Positions 1-9,539 of a stretch of DNA of 64,000 nucleotides are shown piece by piece. The notes under the pieces are model-generated. The model was not told the origin of the DNA. It ran no database searches and saw nothing but the letters and a program-made list of their open reading frames with translations. Both the position numbers and the translations under genes were made by a program. The DNA is from Myrica gale (Eukaryota; Streptophyta; Magnoliopsida; Fagales; Myricaceae). The stretch is taken from NCBI GenBank assembly GCA_963930655.1, contig OZ005600.1, positions 15,964,501-16,028,500 on the forward strand, given 5' to 3'. Numbering within the stretch: the first letter of the stretch is position 1; every line of letters starts with the position of its first letter.

Positions 1-1267
1 TGTTATTTACAAAGTCTTAGTTCAACCCTATAAAAACTTCTTATTTAAAGATATTAATTGCAATTAATTCAAAGAAACTCTATAAAGTCTCTGCCAATTG
101 ATTTATTTTTTTACCGTTAGATATTGCTAGCTGTTTAAGCCTTAACTAACAACTAAAAATCTATATTTAAAAGACTTAAAATTACTTGAGACCATATATG
201 TCAAGTACCAAAAATACCTAAAACTCATCTCTCAACCATTATGTTTTTATTCTTATAATTTCTTGGTACTTCTCAACTCTTATCTTTCGTCACTAACATT
301 ATTTATTTTAAGTTTGTGTTTGTGTGTATTTTTGTTTCATTGTTTTATAATAAGTTATTGACAATATTGTACTAACTTTAAAGAAGTTTTTAAAAATTAA
401 AACTAATAAAATCTTATATAAGATCATGATTATGAGGCAAAAAATATTAAATCGATTAGTAATATTATCAATTGAAAAATGATATATTAACAAATCTAGA
501 ATACTAACACTTTGATAAGTAATTTTGCATTTCTAAAAAGTTATAAGAATATGCTTTGACTTTTTGGTTCATATTCCGGATTGGGTTCATCCTTGTAGTA
601 ATCAGATGACAACAAACAATTCGAAATTCCTCGACTTTTTAGCAAAAGCTGTATTTGCCTCTGCCATTCTCGAATACACATCAATTCTAGGGTCCCGTTG
701 TTGTCCGTTATTAATATTTTATTTTATAAATTATTATAAAAGGCCTCACTTTAGAGTTTGGTCTAAGGCCCAAATTTTCTTAGAGCCGCCCTGACACTGA
801 GAAAGTGAGGCACCCAATTCCCTCTTAACAGCTAAGAAGAAGAAGAAAAAAAATTCCCTCTTGACCCTTAATCCTCGCACGTGAAGTGTCTTTGGTGATG
901 TTTGACCTCCAATAATTTTAATCTCCAAAATTTTTACATCAATAAAATAACTCTCTAAGATTCCATTTCTCTATCAAATTATCACTTTTCACTCAAAATA
1001 AATATAAATAATTCATTTAAATCATATTTTTCTTCACTTTTCACCAACTCCAACACCTGAACATTTTTAACACCCGAATATTTTTACAATCAAACATCAT
1101 CAAGTCTTCAACCTCCACTAGACGGGCAAAGGCAAAGGCACCTAAAAACAATTACATTTTTTTTTTGGGAAAACAATTGCCTTTTTAAAGAAGAAAAAGT
1201 ACGCACAAGAATGGTTTTTTGAAATGAGTCTAAACCACTTGGAGCTAGTTCAAAAAAACCAAGGTAA
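1..1267. other. AT-rich intergenic DNA, no gene seen
   Basis: No coding region can be supported here. The sequence is strongly AT-rich, with short poly-A and poly-T runs. The short reading frames have no recognisable domain and no coding-like composition. Confidence 0.5.
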
Positions 1268-1686
1268 GGGAAATTTGTTTTTTAGTCATTGAGATTTGTA
1301 CCCTTTTCATTTTTAATCATGCAATTTTTAGGTTCAAATTTTTAGTCCGTAAATCTATAATATGTTCAAAATTTGGTCTTTCTGTTATTCTTACGTTAGT
1401 CTCTTAACGGAAATTTTTGCCACATCAGCTTCTCAAGCCAGCTCAACCTTATTTATCCACGTCAGCTCCATATGTTTCTCAAAATGCCCAAAACAACACA
1501 CCGTGTTTTTAACCACGACGTCGCCCCTCCCCCCAATTCATTCAACTGCGACTTCGCACGTGGATATGTTATGGTTTCTGAAAGTGCAAAACTATCCTTC
1601 CCTAGCCCTATCCTTCTCGGAAAGGTGATCATTTTGGAGCTGCAAATCCAATGTTGGATACGTGCGCTCTTCTTCTTCTACCCATC
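1268..1686 (+). repeat. Left long terminal inverted repeat
   Basis: Inverse partner of 2374-2776, recognisable by matching blocks including cgacgtcg/cgacgtc, acgtggata and tgcaaaact. The two arms differ by scattered substitutions and small gaps, so the insertion is not recent. Confidence 0.7.
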
Positions 1687-1866
1687 CTACTTTTGGTAGA
1701 TGTACTTAAGAGGAAACCATCTAGCAGAGGTTTGGATTCAAGTGGAGGATTATTTCCTACACCCAGTGTCATTGCCATTGCCATTGCCATCATTATCGTC
1801 CTCATTGTGTGCCATTTCCAAATTTTTTCCTCATAACTAACTGAGTATTGTTGATTTGCAAAGACT

Positions 1867-2355
1867 GTGCAGGTGGAGATCCTAAAAAGGAAAATGGAGG
1901 CCCTGTCAAAGGGGATTTTGTTGGATAGAATGGAAGAGGAGTATAGATCATTGCTTTCTACAGCAAACAGTTTTGCTGCTAGTTCTGCCTCCTCTTCTAA
2001 GCGAATGGAATTTTCTAATTCACCTTCTACGTTAATAAGACATCCTAATCAGGCACATCCTTACTTCTTCTATGTTTACTATGTTTTTCTCATCATCAAA
2101 TAAATGAGCACTTGGTTCTATGTTTACAAGATTTTTCAGCTTTTATGAATGCAGAACGAGATTGTTGATATAATGTCATACTATTACATATGTTTGTATT
2201 ATGATAATTATATTAAACTTCTTGCCCATTAAGAGAAAAACTCAGAAGTCTGAGATCCAAAGCGAGCTTGAACAGATGCGGAAGGAGCAAAACTCAGAAG
2301 TTATGAGGCGACCAGAAATTGCCCAGGATGCACAAAATGAGATGGAGAAGCGAGT
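1867..2355 (+). pseudogene. Captured coiled-coil gene fragment inside TIR element
   Basis: Two exon-like pieces are visible. The first follows a tgcag acceptor at about 1870 and encodes a charged helix (EILKRKMEALSKG, then RMEEEYRSLLSTANSF and a Ser-rich run). The second, from about 2240, encodes another heptad-rich stretch (KSEIQSELEQMRKEQN). The stretch between them looks like an AT-rich intron. No family could be named. With no complete frame and a position between the long inverted repeats, it reads as a transposon-captured host fragment and not a working gene. Confidence 0.4.
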
Positions 2356-2373
2356 GTTAGTTTGTCGAGTCAA

Positions 2374-2776
2374 GGGATAGAAGAAGAAGAGCGCACGTAT
2401 CCAGCAGTGGATTTGCAGCTCCAAAACGATCACCTTTCCGAGAAGGATAGTTTTGCACTTTCAGAAACCATAACATATCCACGTGCGCAGTCGCAGTTGA
2501 ATGAATTGGGGGGGGAGGGGTGACGTCGTGGTTAAAAACACGGTGTGTCGTTTTGAGCATTTGGAGAAACATATGGAGCTGACGTGGATAAATGAGGTTG
2601 AGGTGGAGTGAGAAGCTGATGTGGCAAAAATTTCTGTTAAGAGACTAATGTAAGAGTAACGGAAAGATCAAATTTTAAACAGATTATAAATTCATGGACT
2701 AAAAATTTGAACCTAAAAATTACATGACTAAAAATAAAAAGGGTACAAAGCTCAGTGACTAAAAAGTAAATTTCCT
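2374..2776 (-). repeat. Right long terminal inverted repeat
   Basis: Inverse copy of 1268-1686. A G-run (gggggggagggg) replaces the matching C-run of the left arm. Confidence 0.7.
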
Positions 2777-3429
2777 TTTTTTTAAAGTTAACTTCGTTGC
2801 TGCATAGAAACAGAGTTTACAACCTAAAAAACGAAATAAGCCAGTAAAAACCGACTAGGACAGTTCCAACAATGAACCACCCAATTAAAGGAAAGCCGGA
2901 TCGCGAACTCTTCTACAAAATATCATGTCAAAGAGCAATTTGGTCCTCTCATTTGGGCGGACCGTGGATCTTTTTCTTGTTTGATCAATGGAATGACGTA
3001 AAGTTTCGATTCCACTGAAGATAGCACAGTTTCTAAATCTATTGAAGACCCTTAGCACAGTTTCTAGTGAATTCGATTCGGGCATGCATATTGTTTGGTT
3101 TGGTTTTGAAAACTTTTTTTTTTACCATAATTAAGAAATTTTTTTTTAGATAAGTTTTTTAGGTGATTATAAGAATTGTGACATCTAGAAATGATATTTA
3201 TAAAGAGAAAGTTTTTTAAATTTATTCTCTTTAAGAATGTGAGAATAAAAAAGTATGTTTCGAAAAAAAATTATTATATGAGTTTTTATGGATTTTCTTA
3301 AAAAGTATTTTTTTTATTGTTTTTATTTTTAGAAATTGAGGTCAAATAATTAAATAAAAATTTTATTGAAGATTGAAATATTTTTTTTGTATAAAAAAAT
3401 TATATTTGGGTTGAAAAAATTATAAAATA
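2777..3429. other. Intergenic, AT-rich
   Basis: No gene seen. From about 3100 the sequence is dominated by long T and A runs. Confidence 0.45.
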
Positions 3430-3663
3430 AAAAACCTTTTGAAGACCCCTTAACCAAAAAACCTTTTTTTGAAACCAATCTTGCTAAAAGCACAGTAGGT
3501 ATGATATTCAACATTCACTCTCAAAAGCATTGAACAGAAACCATCTAAAAACCTTTTGAAGACCCCTTAACCAAAAAAGCTTTTTTTGAAGCCAATCTTG
3601 CTAAAAGCACAGTAGGTATGATATTCAACATTCACTCTCAAAAGCATTGAACAGAAACCATCT
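3430..3663 (+). repeat. 117-bp tandem duplication (two copies)
   Basis: The block beginning aaaaccttttgaagacccc at about 3431 recurs 117 bases later at about 3548, nearly identical through to accatct. A few substitutions distinguish the copies (gaaacc versus gaagcc). No coding content. Confidence 0.85.
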
Positions 3664-4074
3664 CATTGTACAGATTTCAGTAATTTTGCCAATAGACAAA
3701 AACAAGATATATCTGCGAGAATGAGTAGAAATAGAGGAATAAGGCGTCAGGCTAGATTTTAGAGACTACAGGCCTTCTAGTGAGAATTCCAATTTCCATT
3801 CCCTTTGCAAATTCCAGAATCAATTAATTCATGCAAGGATGGACATATATACAAGTGGTATTCAAGCTCTTATTTTTGCAACTTTAGCGGCAGATATTGG
3901 TGAATCCATGGAGGGTCATCATTGACTAGTTTTTCAAATAGGCTTTTTTAACGTAAGACTTACACAATATATGCACGGATCAAGATAATCTGCTAGGGGA
4001 ACATACCATAATAGATATTAATATAAAAATTATATAATAAATTAGATATGAATAAAATATATACGATCTATAAT

Positions 4075-4262
4075 CGTGCCTCTCCTTTAATAGGGTTTCT
4101 GCCCCTCACTTTCCCCACATGAGCCTGCTGGATATCCTCTTTGCTATCTCTACAAACCGCAACGAAGGTCATGATACCATTAGAGACAACAACATCATAA
4201 TTAATCTTAAAACAACCAGCATTAGGAGGAACCCAAGAAATATTTGTCTAAACAGATTTGGA
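4075..4262 (-). pseudogene. LINE-A RNase H fragment beyond the solo LTR
   Basis: Removing the LTR and one copy of its 5-bp duplication gives the same frame as 5529-5800: AAWD then SKSV, a stop, and TNISWVPPNAGCFKINYDV. The KINYD and VAVCRDSKED segments match the first RNase H strand and the acidic residue of the LINE RNase H domain. The frame then ends in AT-rich DNA near 4075. Confidence 0.7.
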
Positions 4263-4267
4263 GTCTC

Positions 4268-5523
4268 TGATGGCTTTTGTGCACAATCGAGATTTTAATG
4301 ATTTCAATAAATGGATCAAGTTTATAAAATAGACATCTTCAAATACAAAGACGACTTGATGTAAGAGCCAAATACTTGAAGAAAGAAGAACAAGAAGATG
4401 CAAGAAGCTCAAAGTGAAGATTCAAGCCCTTATGGTATAATCCTTGTAACTCTTTGTTTCACTTTTGACAAGGATTTAAATCACACACTTGCATATCTTT
4501 CAAAACGTGCATAAACCGTTTTAAGTTATGTTCGAAATATTAAAATATTTTTAAAGGTCTCAAAACACCCCAAACAAACTCTCAAACCCTTCATATACTT
4601 ATGGGAAGTAAATCTTTAAAATTTGGTGCTTAAAAGTGGTCAAAAACATGGTTTTAAATGAACCGGTCGATGAAATTTTTGTAGCGGTCGACCTCTACAT
4701 GAAGCAAATGATCTTGACAGCATTCAAATTTATGACTGTTGGGCAACGACTACTTGAACCTGTCGAACGGTACATGAAGCGGTCGACCGGTACAACTATA
4801 AAATTTTCAAATCGACCCCTAACGGCTATAAACGGCTAGTTTTCACATGTGGCCTATAAATACACTTTCATTTCATCTAAAATATATAACCAACGACCAC
4901 ATATCATTTGTATAGCTTGAGAAATATTCTAAACCTTCCTATTTCATATTTCTCATATATAATTCACACAAATTACACTTTCACATCGTTGTCATTGTGT
5001 GAATCAAAAGAGATAGAGCTTTCAATCTTCTTATCCACTCTTTGAGAGACTTTTGTTCATCTATCTTCATATCCAAAAGAGGTGTTTCCTTTAGTGAGGT
5101 TGTTCACTAAAGAAGAAGCTTTGTGAGTGTATATCTCAAGCTTGGTGAGGTTGTGAGTGGTGAGCCAGAAAACCACTTGGGTGGGTTTGAGTGTTGATCC
5201 CAGGAAAACACTTGTACGGTTCACTAGCACCCAGAAGCTAGTGTGTAAGCTATTGGTTGAATATAGTGGAAAACCTCAAGGCTCGGTGAAGGAGCTTGAG
5301 GGGTGGATGTAGGCGGGTTTGCGGAACCACCTAAAAACTGAGTGTTTGCTTCTCTTACCCTACTCCTTACTTTAGCACTTATTTACAGTTATTCCATATT
5401 ATATACTTATGCTAAAATAGGCTTTACTTGCAAACACATCTTTGGGGGTCAATATCGAAAAGTTTAAAAAACCTATTCACCCTCCCTCTTGAGTTGCCTT
5501 GATCCTGAAAACTAGGACTCACA
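4268..5523 (+). mobile_element. Solo LTR (Ty1/copia-like) inserted in LINE-A
   Basis: A 1256-bp block begins TGATGGC and ends ACTCACA, so it has the TG...CA ends of an LTR. It is flanked by gtctc (4263-4267) and gtccc (5524-5528), a 5-bp target duplication with one mismatch. A TATA-like box (cctataaatacac) lies near 4853, about two-fifths of the way in, as expected of the U3/R boundary. No gag, pol, primer-binding site or second LTR is present. The LINE-A RNase H frame is restored exactly when the block is excised. Copia is preferred over gypsy only on the style of its 3' end (aacctattcaccctccctcttg). Confidence 0.75.
4853..4865 (+). promoter_or_regulatory. TATA-like box of solo LTR
   Basis: cctataaatacac inside the solo LTR, followed by a pyrimidine-rich start region. 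This is the expected place for the retrotransposon promoter. Confidence 0.5.
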
Positions 5524-5528
5524 GTCCC

Positions 5529-6349
5529 AAGCTGCTAGATGATCATGATATCTACGACGAATATGAGCAATCATAAAATTCGGAACATGAAGGGTCTAGC
5601 CATGCACTACTTGATTTCTGAAATACCAAATAGCATTAGTCGTAATAGCCACAGACAACATCACATTCTGCCAATTCTCCTTGTGGGAAGAGGGTAGATT
5701 CCGAGAGTCCAACAAGAACTGCATCCAAGCAAAAAAATGAAGGTCTTTTAAAGCTCGGTAGCCACTGGCCAAGGCCCAGTCCACAACGTCCGCCATTGCT
5801 CCCTAGTCAAAGGGCTAGAACCAGCACCGCTACTGTTATGGATAAACTCATAGGCAAATTTTGCCGTGAGAGTGTCCTTACTATTATATATCCATTAAGG
5901 TAAATCAACAGTTGGGTTGGGAGTGAGCAGGATGTTAATAATCGCGTCTGCAGAGATGGAATCAAACATTTGCCTAATAAGAGGCTCATTCTAGTATAGG
6001 TCTCCACCCGAATCAAGTCCTTCACCACATTCACCCCACCACTAAATAGAGCACCAGACAAAATGTTAGGGACAAAACTATCCACACTCGGGATCCGAGT
6101 ATCACACCAAATATTGATCGTATCACCCCTCTGATTTTCCAACAAAACCTCGCTGAAATAATATTGCGTACCTTCAAGAGGCTATGCCAAATCCATTGAC
6201 ACCCCTAGAAATGGGAACAGAAAGAAAATTAGAGCGCGTGCAATACTTAGCTTCAAAGGCTTTTACCCAAATAAGGTCTTTGTTACAGATGATATTCCAA
6301 CTAATTTTTCCAAAATAGCCCTGTTAGTATCCTCCATGCTGCGAATACC
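5529..6349 (-). pseudogene. LINE-A zinc-binding region and RNase H start
   Basis: Minus-strand continuation of LINE-A beyond the hAT insert. It resumes with GIRSMEDTNRAILEK, the position after the PKxxGGLG-type motif in plant LINEs. Then come an IWCDTRIP-type segment (6145-5807) and the WYFRNQVVHG segment (5796-5596) preceding RNase H. The reading ends HDHLAAWD at the solo-LTR junction. Stops and frameshifts are present. Confidence 0.75.
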
Positions 6350-6357
6350 CCAGCCGC

Positions 6358-7605
6358 TAGGGCTGCATAACTAGAAATTCGGTCTCCTTTTTTGCCCAGA
6401 ATCCGGCCGGACCGGACCAGTCCAAAATGGTCTGGTTGGACCACTTATAAGTGATCCAAACCGGTTTGTTTTTTTTTCTAAATATGGTTTGTATAATATT
6501 TCTAACACCCTAGATCTCATATGACAAAAGGAATAAAAAAATATTTCTAACACCCTGGATCTAATATTATGATCAATTACGAAATTAAAACCTTATTAAA
6601 TTGATCGAAATAAAATTTTACTTAATGGATTTCTAAATACATCAATTGCAAATAAAAAGTCCATCAATAAATTTTCAAATACATTGTGATCAATTTATAA
6701 AATAAAATATTAATTATTTAATTATTTGACTATATATTCAAAGAAACCATCAATATTAATTAATAGACGTTTTAAAATTTCCTTCAATATGATAGATAGT
6801 GAATCCAAAAATAAGTTTTGTTTCCATTTGAACTCTTTCAATGCAAATTTTTGTGAATCATATTATCATAGAAACGAATATCCCCTAAGAATTGTTGGTG
6901 ATAGGGAGAGAATTTTTAAGTAAGATTTTGTTTCCATTTGAATTTGAATTTTCTCAACTCTCTCATTAAATTTGGAAACTATTAATTTGTTAGGAACTTT
7001 TCTCTCTCTCACTATCCTATTAATTTGTCCGAAACTTTTCTCTCTTTTACTACCCCTCTCGGCTCTCCCCCACTCTCACTCTCACACTCTTTAAATGCAA
7101 ATTAAGAATTTAAATGTAAATTAAGAATTGTTGGGTAATAGTGATAGAATTTTTAGGTGAGATTAATTTATTTCCATTTGAATTTGAATTTGAATTCCAT
7201 AATTCTCTCTTTAAATTTGGAAATTATTAATTTCTTAGGAACTTTAGTCTTTGGTGATAAATGATAAGAAGATAATTTTTAGAAATTAATTCTTCAACTC
7301 TATCTCTCCCTCTCTCTCCCACTACCCCTCTCGGCTCCCTCTCCCTCTCTTTCACGTTTCACTCTCTTCTCTCTCTCTCCCTCTCTCTTTTATCTATCTC
7401 CTTCCCCAAATATTTATTATTTATATTAATAAATCTGGTCCGGTCTAATCCAAACCGGTTCCCAAAAGGTCTGGACCAGATATAACCGGTTTTTCAAATC
7501 CAGTTCAAACCAGACCAAACTGTATTTGGGCCACATAACCATAAATCCGGTCCAGTCCCATCCAATTTTGCAGTCTTCGTTCCAGTCCGATTTTGTTCAA
7601 CACTA
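6358..7605. mobile_element. Non-autonomous hAT element inserted in LINE-A
   Basis: A 1248-bp AT-rich block with imperfect terminal inverted repeats (tagggctgcata... against tagtgttgaaca... on the other strand). The flanks are ccagccgc (6350-6357) and caagtcgc (7606-7613), an 8-bp duplication with six matches, as expected of hAT. Subterminal regions are full of ccgg/ccggacc motifs in both orientations, typical of hAT. A palindromic cacttataagtg is shared with the element at 25.9 kb. There is no transposase. LINE-A protein continues from one flank to the other, which confirms it is an insert. Confidence 0.75.
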
Positions 7606-7613
7606 CAAGTCGC

Positions 7614-8950
7614 ACCCTTTCCTTTGGCATGCAGATTGACCTACATGCTTTGGGATGAAAGTGCCTTTGATGATCATCATCAAGACCCCACCAAAAATTT
7701 TTGAGTCGGGTATCAAGGAAAAGTAGAACCTCCTTCGGCAACATGAAAACCGCCATATAATGAGTAGTTAAAGCAGCAACTATAGCTTGGATAAGCACGA
7801 TGTGCCTAGCTTGAGACAAAGATTTGGCTTTCCACCCTGAAACTTGCTTAATGACCTTCTCTTTGAGTTCTTGACACGCTTGACTACGCGAGATGGGGAT
7901 ACACAGAGGTAAGCCCAAGTAACGTCCCTCTAGACGGCCATTCTATAAGCGCATAAGTTGGGCAATATCTGCTCGAGCAGAATGGCTCATATTCCTACTA
8001 AAATGTAAGTAGGATTTTTTAGTATTAATAAGTTGTCCTGACCATCTCTCAAAAGTGGAAAGGCATTGATGCAACCTCGAGACTTCTCTCCCATTAGCCC
8101 TGCAAAACAACATCACATCATCTGCAAACAGAAGATGAGAAATAGGGGGAGCATGCTTGGCAATTCGGATTCCATGGATTTGGTTGGCTGCTTCTTCCAT
8201 GTGCAACAACCGAGAGAGGACCTCCGTTATCAAAACGAAAGAAAGGGTGATAATGGGTCCCCTTATCACAAACCCCGACTTGATCTAAACATCCCATGAG
8301 GTGACTCATTTAATAAGATGGAGAAGGAAACTGTAAAGATGAATTGTGAATTCCATTTTCTCCAAGTCCCTGAAAAACCAAAACATTTTAGAATTTCTAA
8401 AATAAATCCTCAATCCACCTTGTCATACACCTTCTCCATATCAATCTTAGTCGTCATAAGCCCACCCGCCTTCGCTTCCTTTTTAAAGTATGCATGAGCT
8501 CATGAACCAAAATAATATTTTCTTCGATGTTATGACTAGGGACAAAAGCATTATGGTTATCAAAAATTAACTTGGACAAAACTACCTTCAAGTGAGAGGA
8601 TAAGATTTTCGAAATAATCTTATAATTTACATTGCACAAACTAATAGGTCGAAATTGACCTATTGAGCTTGGGTTTTCTAGTTTTGGGATCAACACAATA
8701 TTTGAATGGTTCATTAACGGAGAAGATATCCGTTCTAGAAAATATTGTTCACCATCTTGACCACGCTCCAATATTTATGATAAAACAAGTCTGTAAAACC
8801 ATCCGGTGCAGGAGCTTTTGTCGATCCCAAACTTCGAACAGCCCGCCATATTTCTTGATCATCCGGAACTGAACATAGCATATCATTATCCGTCCTTGTG
8901 ATGAGTTCGGGAATTGACCCATTTAAAACTCCCATAACATTCAAAAGCAA
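7614..8950 (-). pseudogene. LINE-A reverse transcriptase, 5' portion
   Basis: The pieces lie in several frames. At 8950-8735 is the pre-RT linker with the KAPAPDGFTDLFYHKYW block, which corresponds to the usual SPGPDG motif. At 8771-8454 the fingers region contains ILIPK-like VLIPKLE and FRPISLCN. At 8309-7943 is the palm with HLLFADDVMLFCRANGREV, where FADD is the catalytic YxDD-type motif. At 7918-7614 the thumb has GWKAKSLSQA and the tryptophan-rich WWGLDDD block. At least four frame changes make it non-functional. It stops at the hAT insertion. Confidence 0.85.
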
Positions 8951-9055
8951 AAAATGAAAACATATAAAGAGCTATTAATTCTGGGAAGTATTCAAACTAC
9001 AAACTGATATGGAATATCTTGACTGATTTTCTTTCCCATTTTCCTGCACTCTGAA

Positions 9056-9208
9056 TTAAGACTGGTACAATTGGTCATATCCTCCCGCCTCTCCATTTGT
9101 CGCATTTAGTAGAACTAGGCTCTCAGAGTACGTTTCGAAATAAAATGTGGAACCCAAAAAGTATGTCACCAAGTCGTTGCGCTCAAACTCTATGGAATCC
9201 TAGCCGAG
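9056..9208 (-). pseudogene. F-box protein gene, 3' terminal part
   Basis: The minus strand encodes the last part of an F-box associated domain (VTYFLGSTFYFETYSESLVLL) and ends at a TAA at 9056-9058. It continues the frame broken at 22043: the LGFH of the gaatcctagccgag target duplication is shared by both halves. A one-base insertion just after HRV shifts the frame, so this half would not be read even without the LINE. The family is the plant F-box proteins with an FBA domain, which act as substrate receptors of SCF ubiquitin ligases. Confidence 0.75.
9195..9208. repeat. LINE-B target site duplication, 3' copy
   Basis: gaatcctagccgag, followed directly by the T-run that is the poly-A tail on the minus strand. 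Confidence 0.9.
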
Positions 9209-9539
9209 TTTTTTTTTCTAAGTAAAGATAATTAAAAGAGCAAAAAATTCATGGGGGAAACCATGGATTGTCCCTCAAAATAACAGTTGAGCAAGGTCAT
9301 TAGCCTCTCTTTTCACATGAGAAAAAACTCAATCATCTCTAGAATTAGCTAAAATAAAAATATCAGCCACAATAGAAGAAATATATCATTCCACATCAGA
9401 TCTGGCATGACGAATGGTATCAAAAACCAGCAAAGAATCCCCCTTCAGTAAAATGCGATGGTTATGAAGAAAAGAATCCTCATGAGCAACGTGAAGAGCT
9501 ACCCATGGCTCGCCCACAATTTGACTGCATGGAGGTAGC

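Larger units (their letters stand above)
1268..2776. mobile_element. Mutator-like TIR element with long inverted repeats
   Basis: Two arms of about 0.4 kb (1268-1686 and 2374-2776) are inverted copies of each other, from the gggaaattt terminus through the tacgtgcgctcttcttc block. They flank about 0.7 kb of unique sequence that carries exon-like coiled-coil segments. Long inverted repeats around captured gene pieces are typical of non-autonomous Mutator-like elements (Pack-MULEs). I could not find a convincing 9-bp target duplication, so the superfamily assignment is an inference. No transposase is present. Confidence 0.6.
4075..8950 (-). mobile_element. LINE-A: L1-type LINE remnant, 5'-truncated, twice interrupted
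   Basis: Read on the minus strand, the order is reverse-transcriptase N-part (8950-8454), RT palm with LLFADDVMLF (8309-7943), thumb and zf-RVT region (7918-5800) and RNase H (5800-5529, then 4262-4075). This is the ORF2 order of plant L1 LINEs. ORF1 and the endonuclease are missing, so the copy is 5'-truncated. Frameshifts and stops run throughout. A solo LTR (4268-5523) and a hAT element (6358-7605) are inserted into it, and the LINE protein resumes on the far side of each. No poly-A tail or target duplication was found. The RNase H may extend in a further piece near 3760-3960. Confidence 0.85.

Noticed and set aside
564..794. 76-codon open frame on the plus strand
   Set aside because: No recognisable protein features. 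AT-rich intergenic context.
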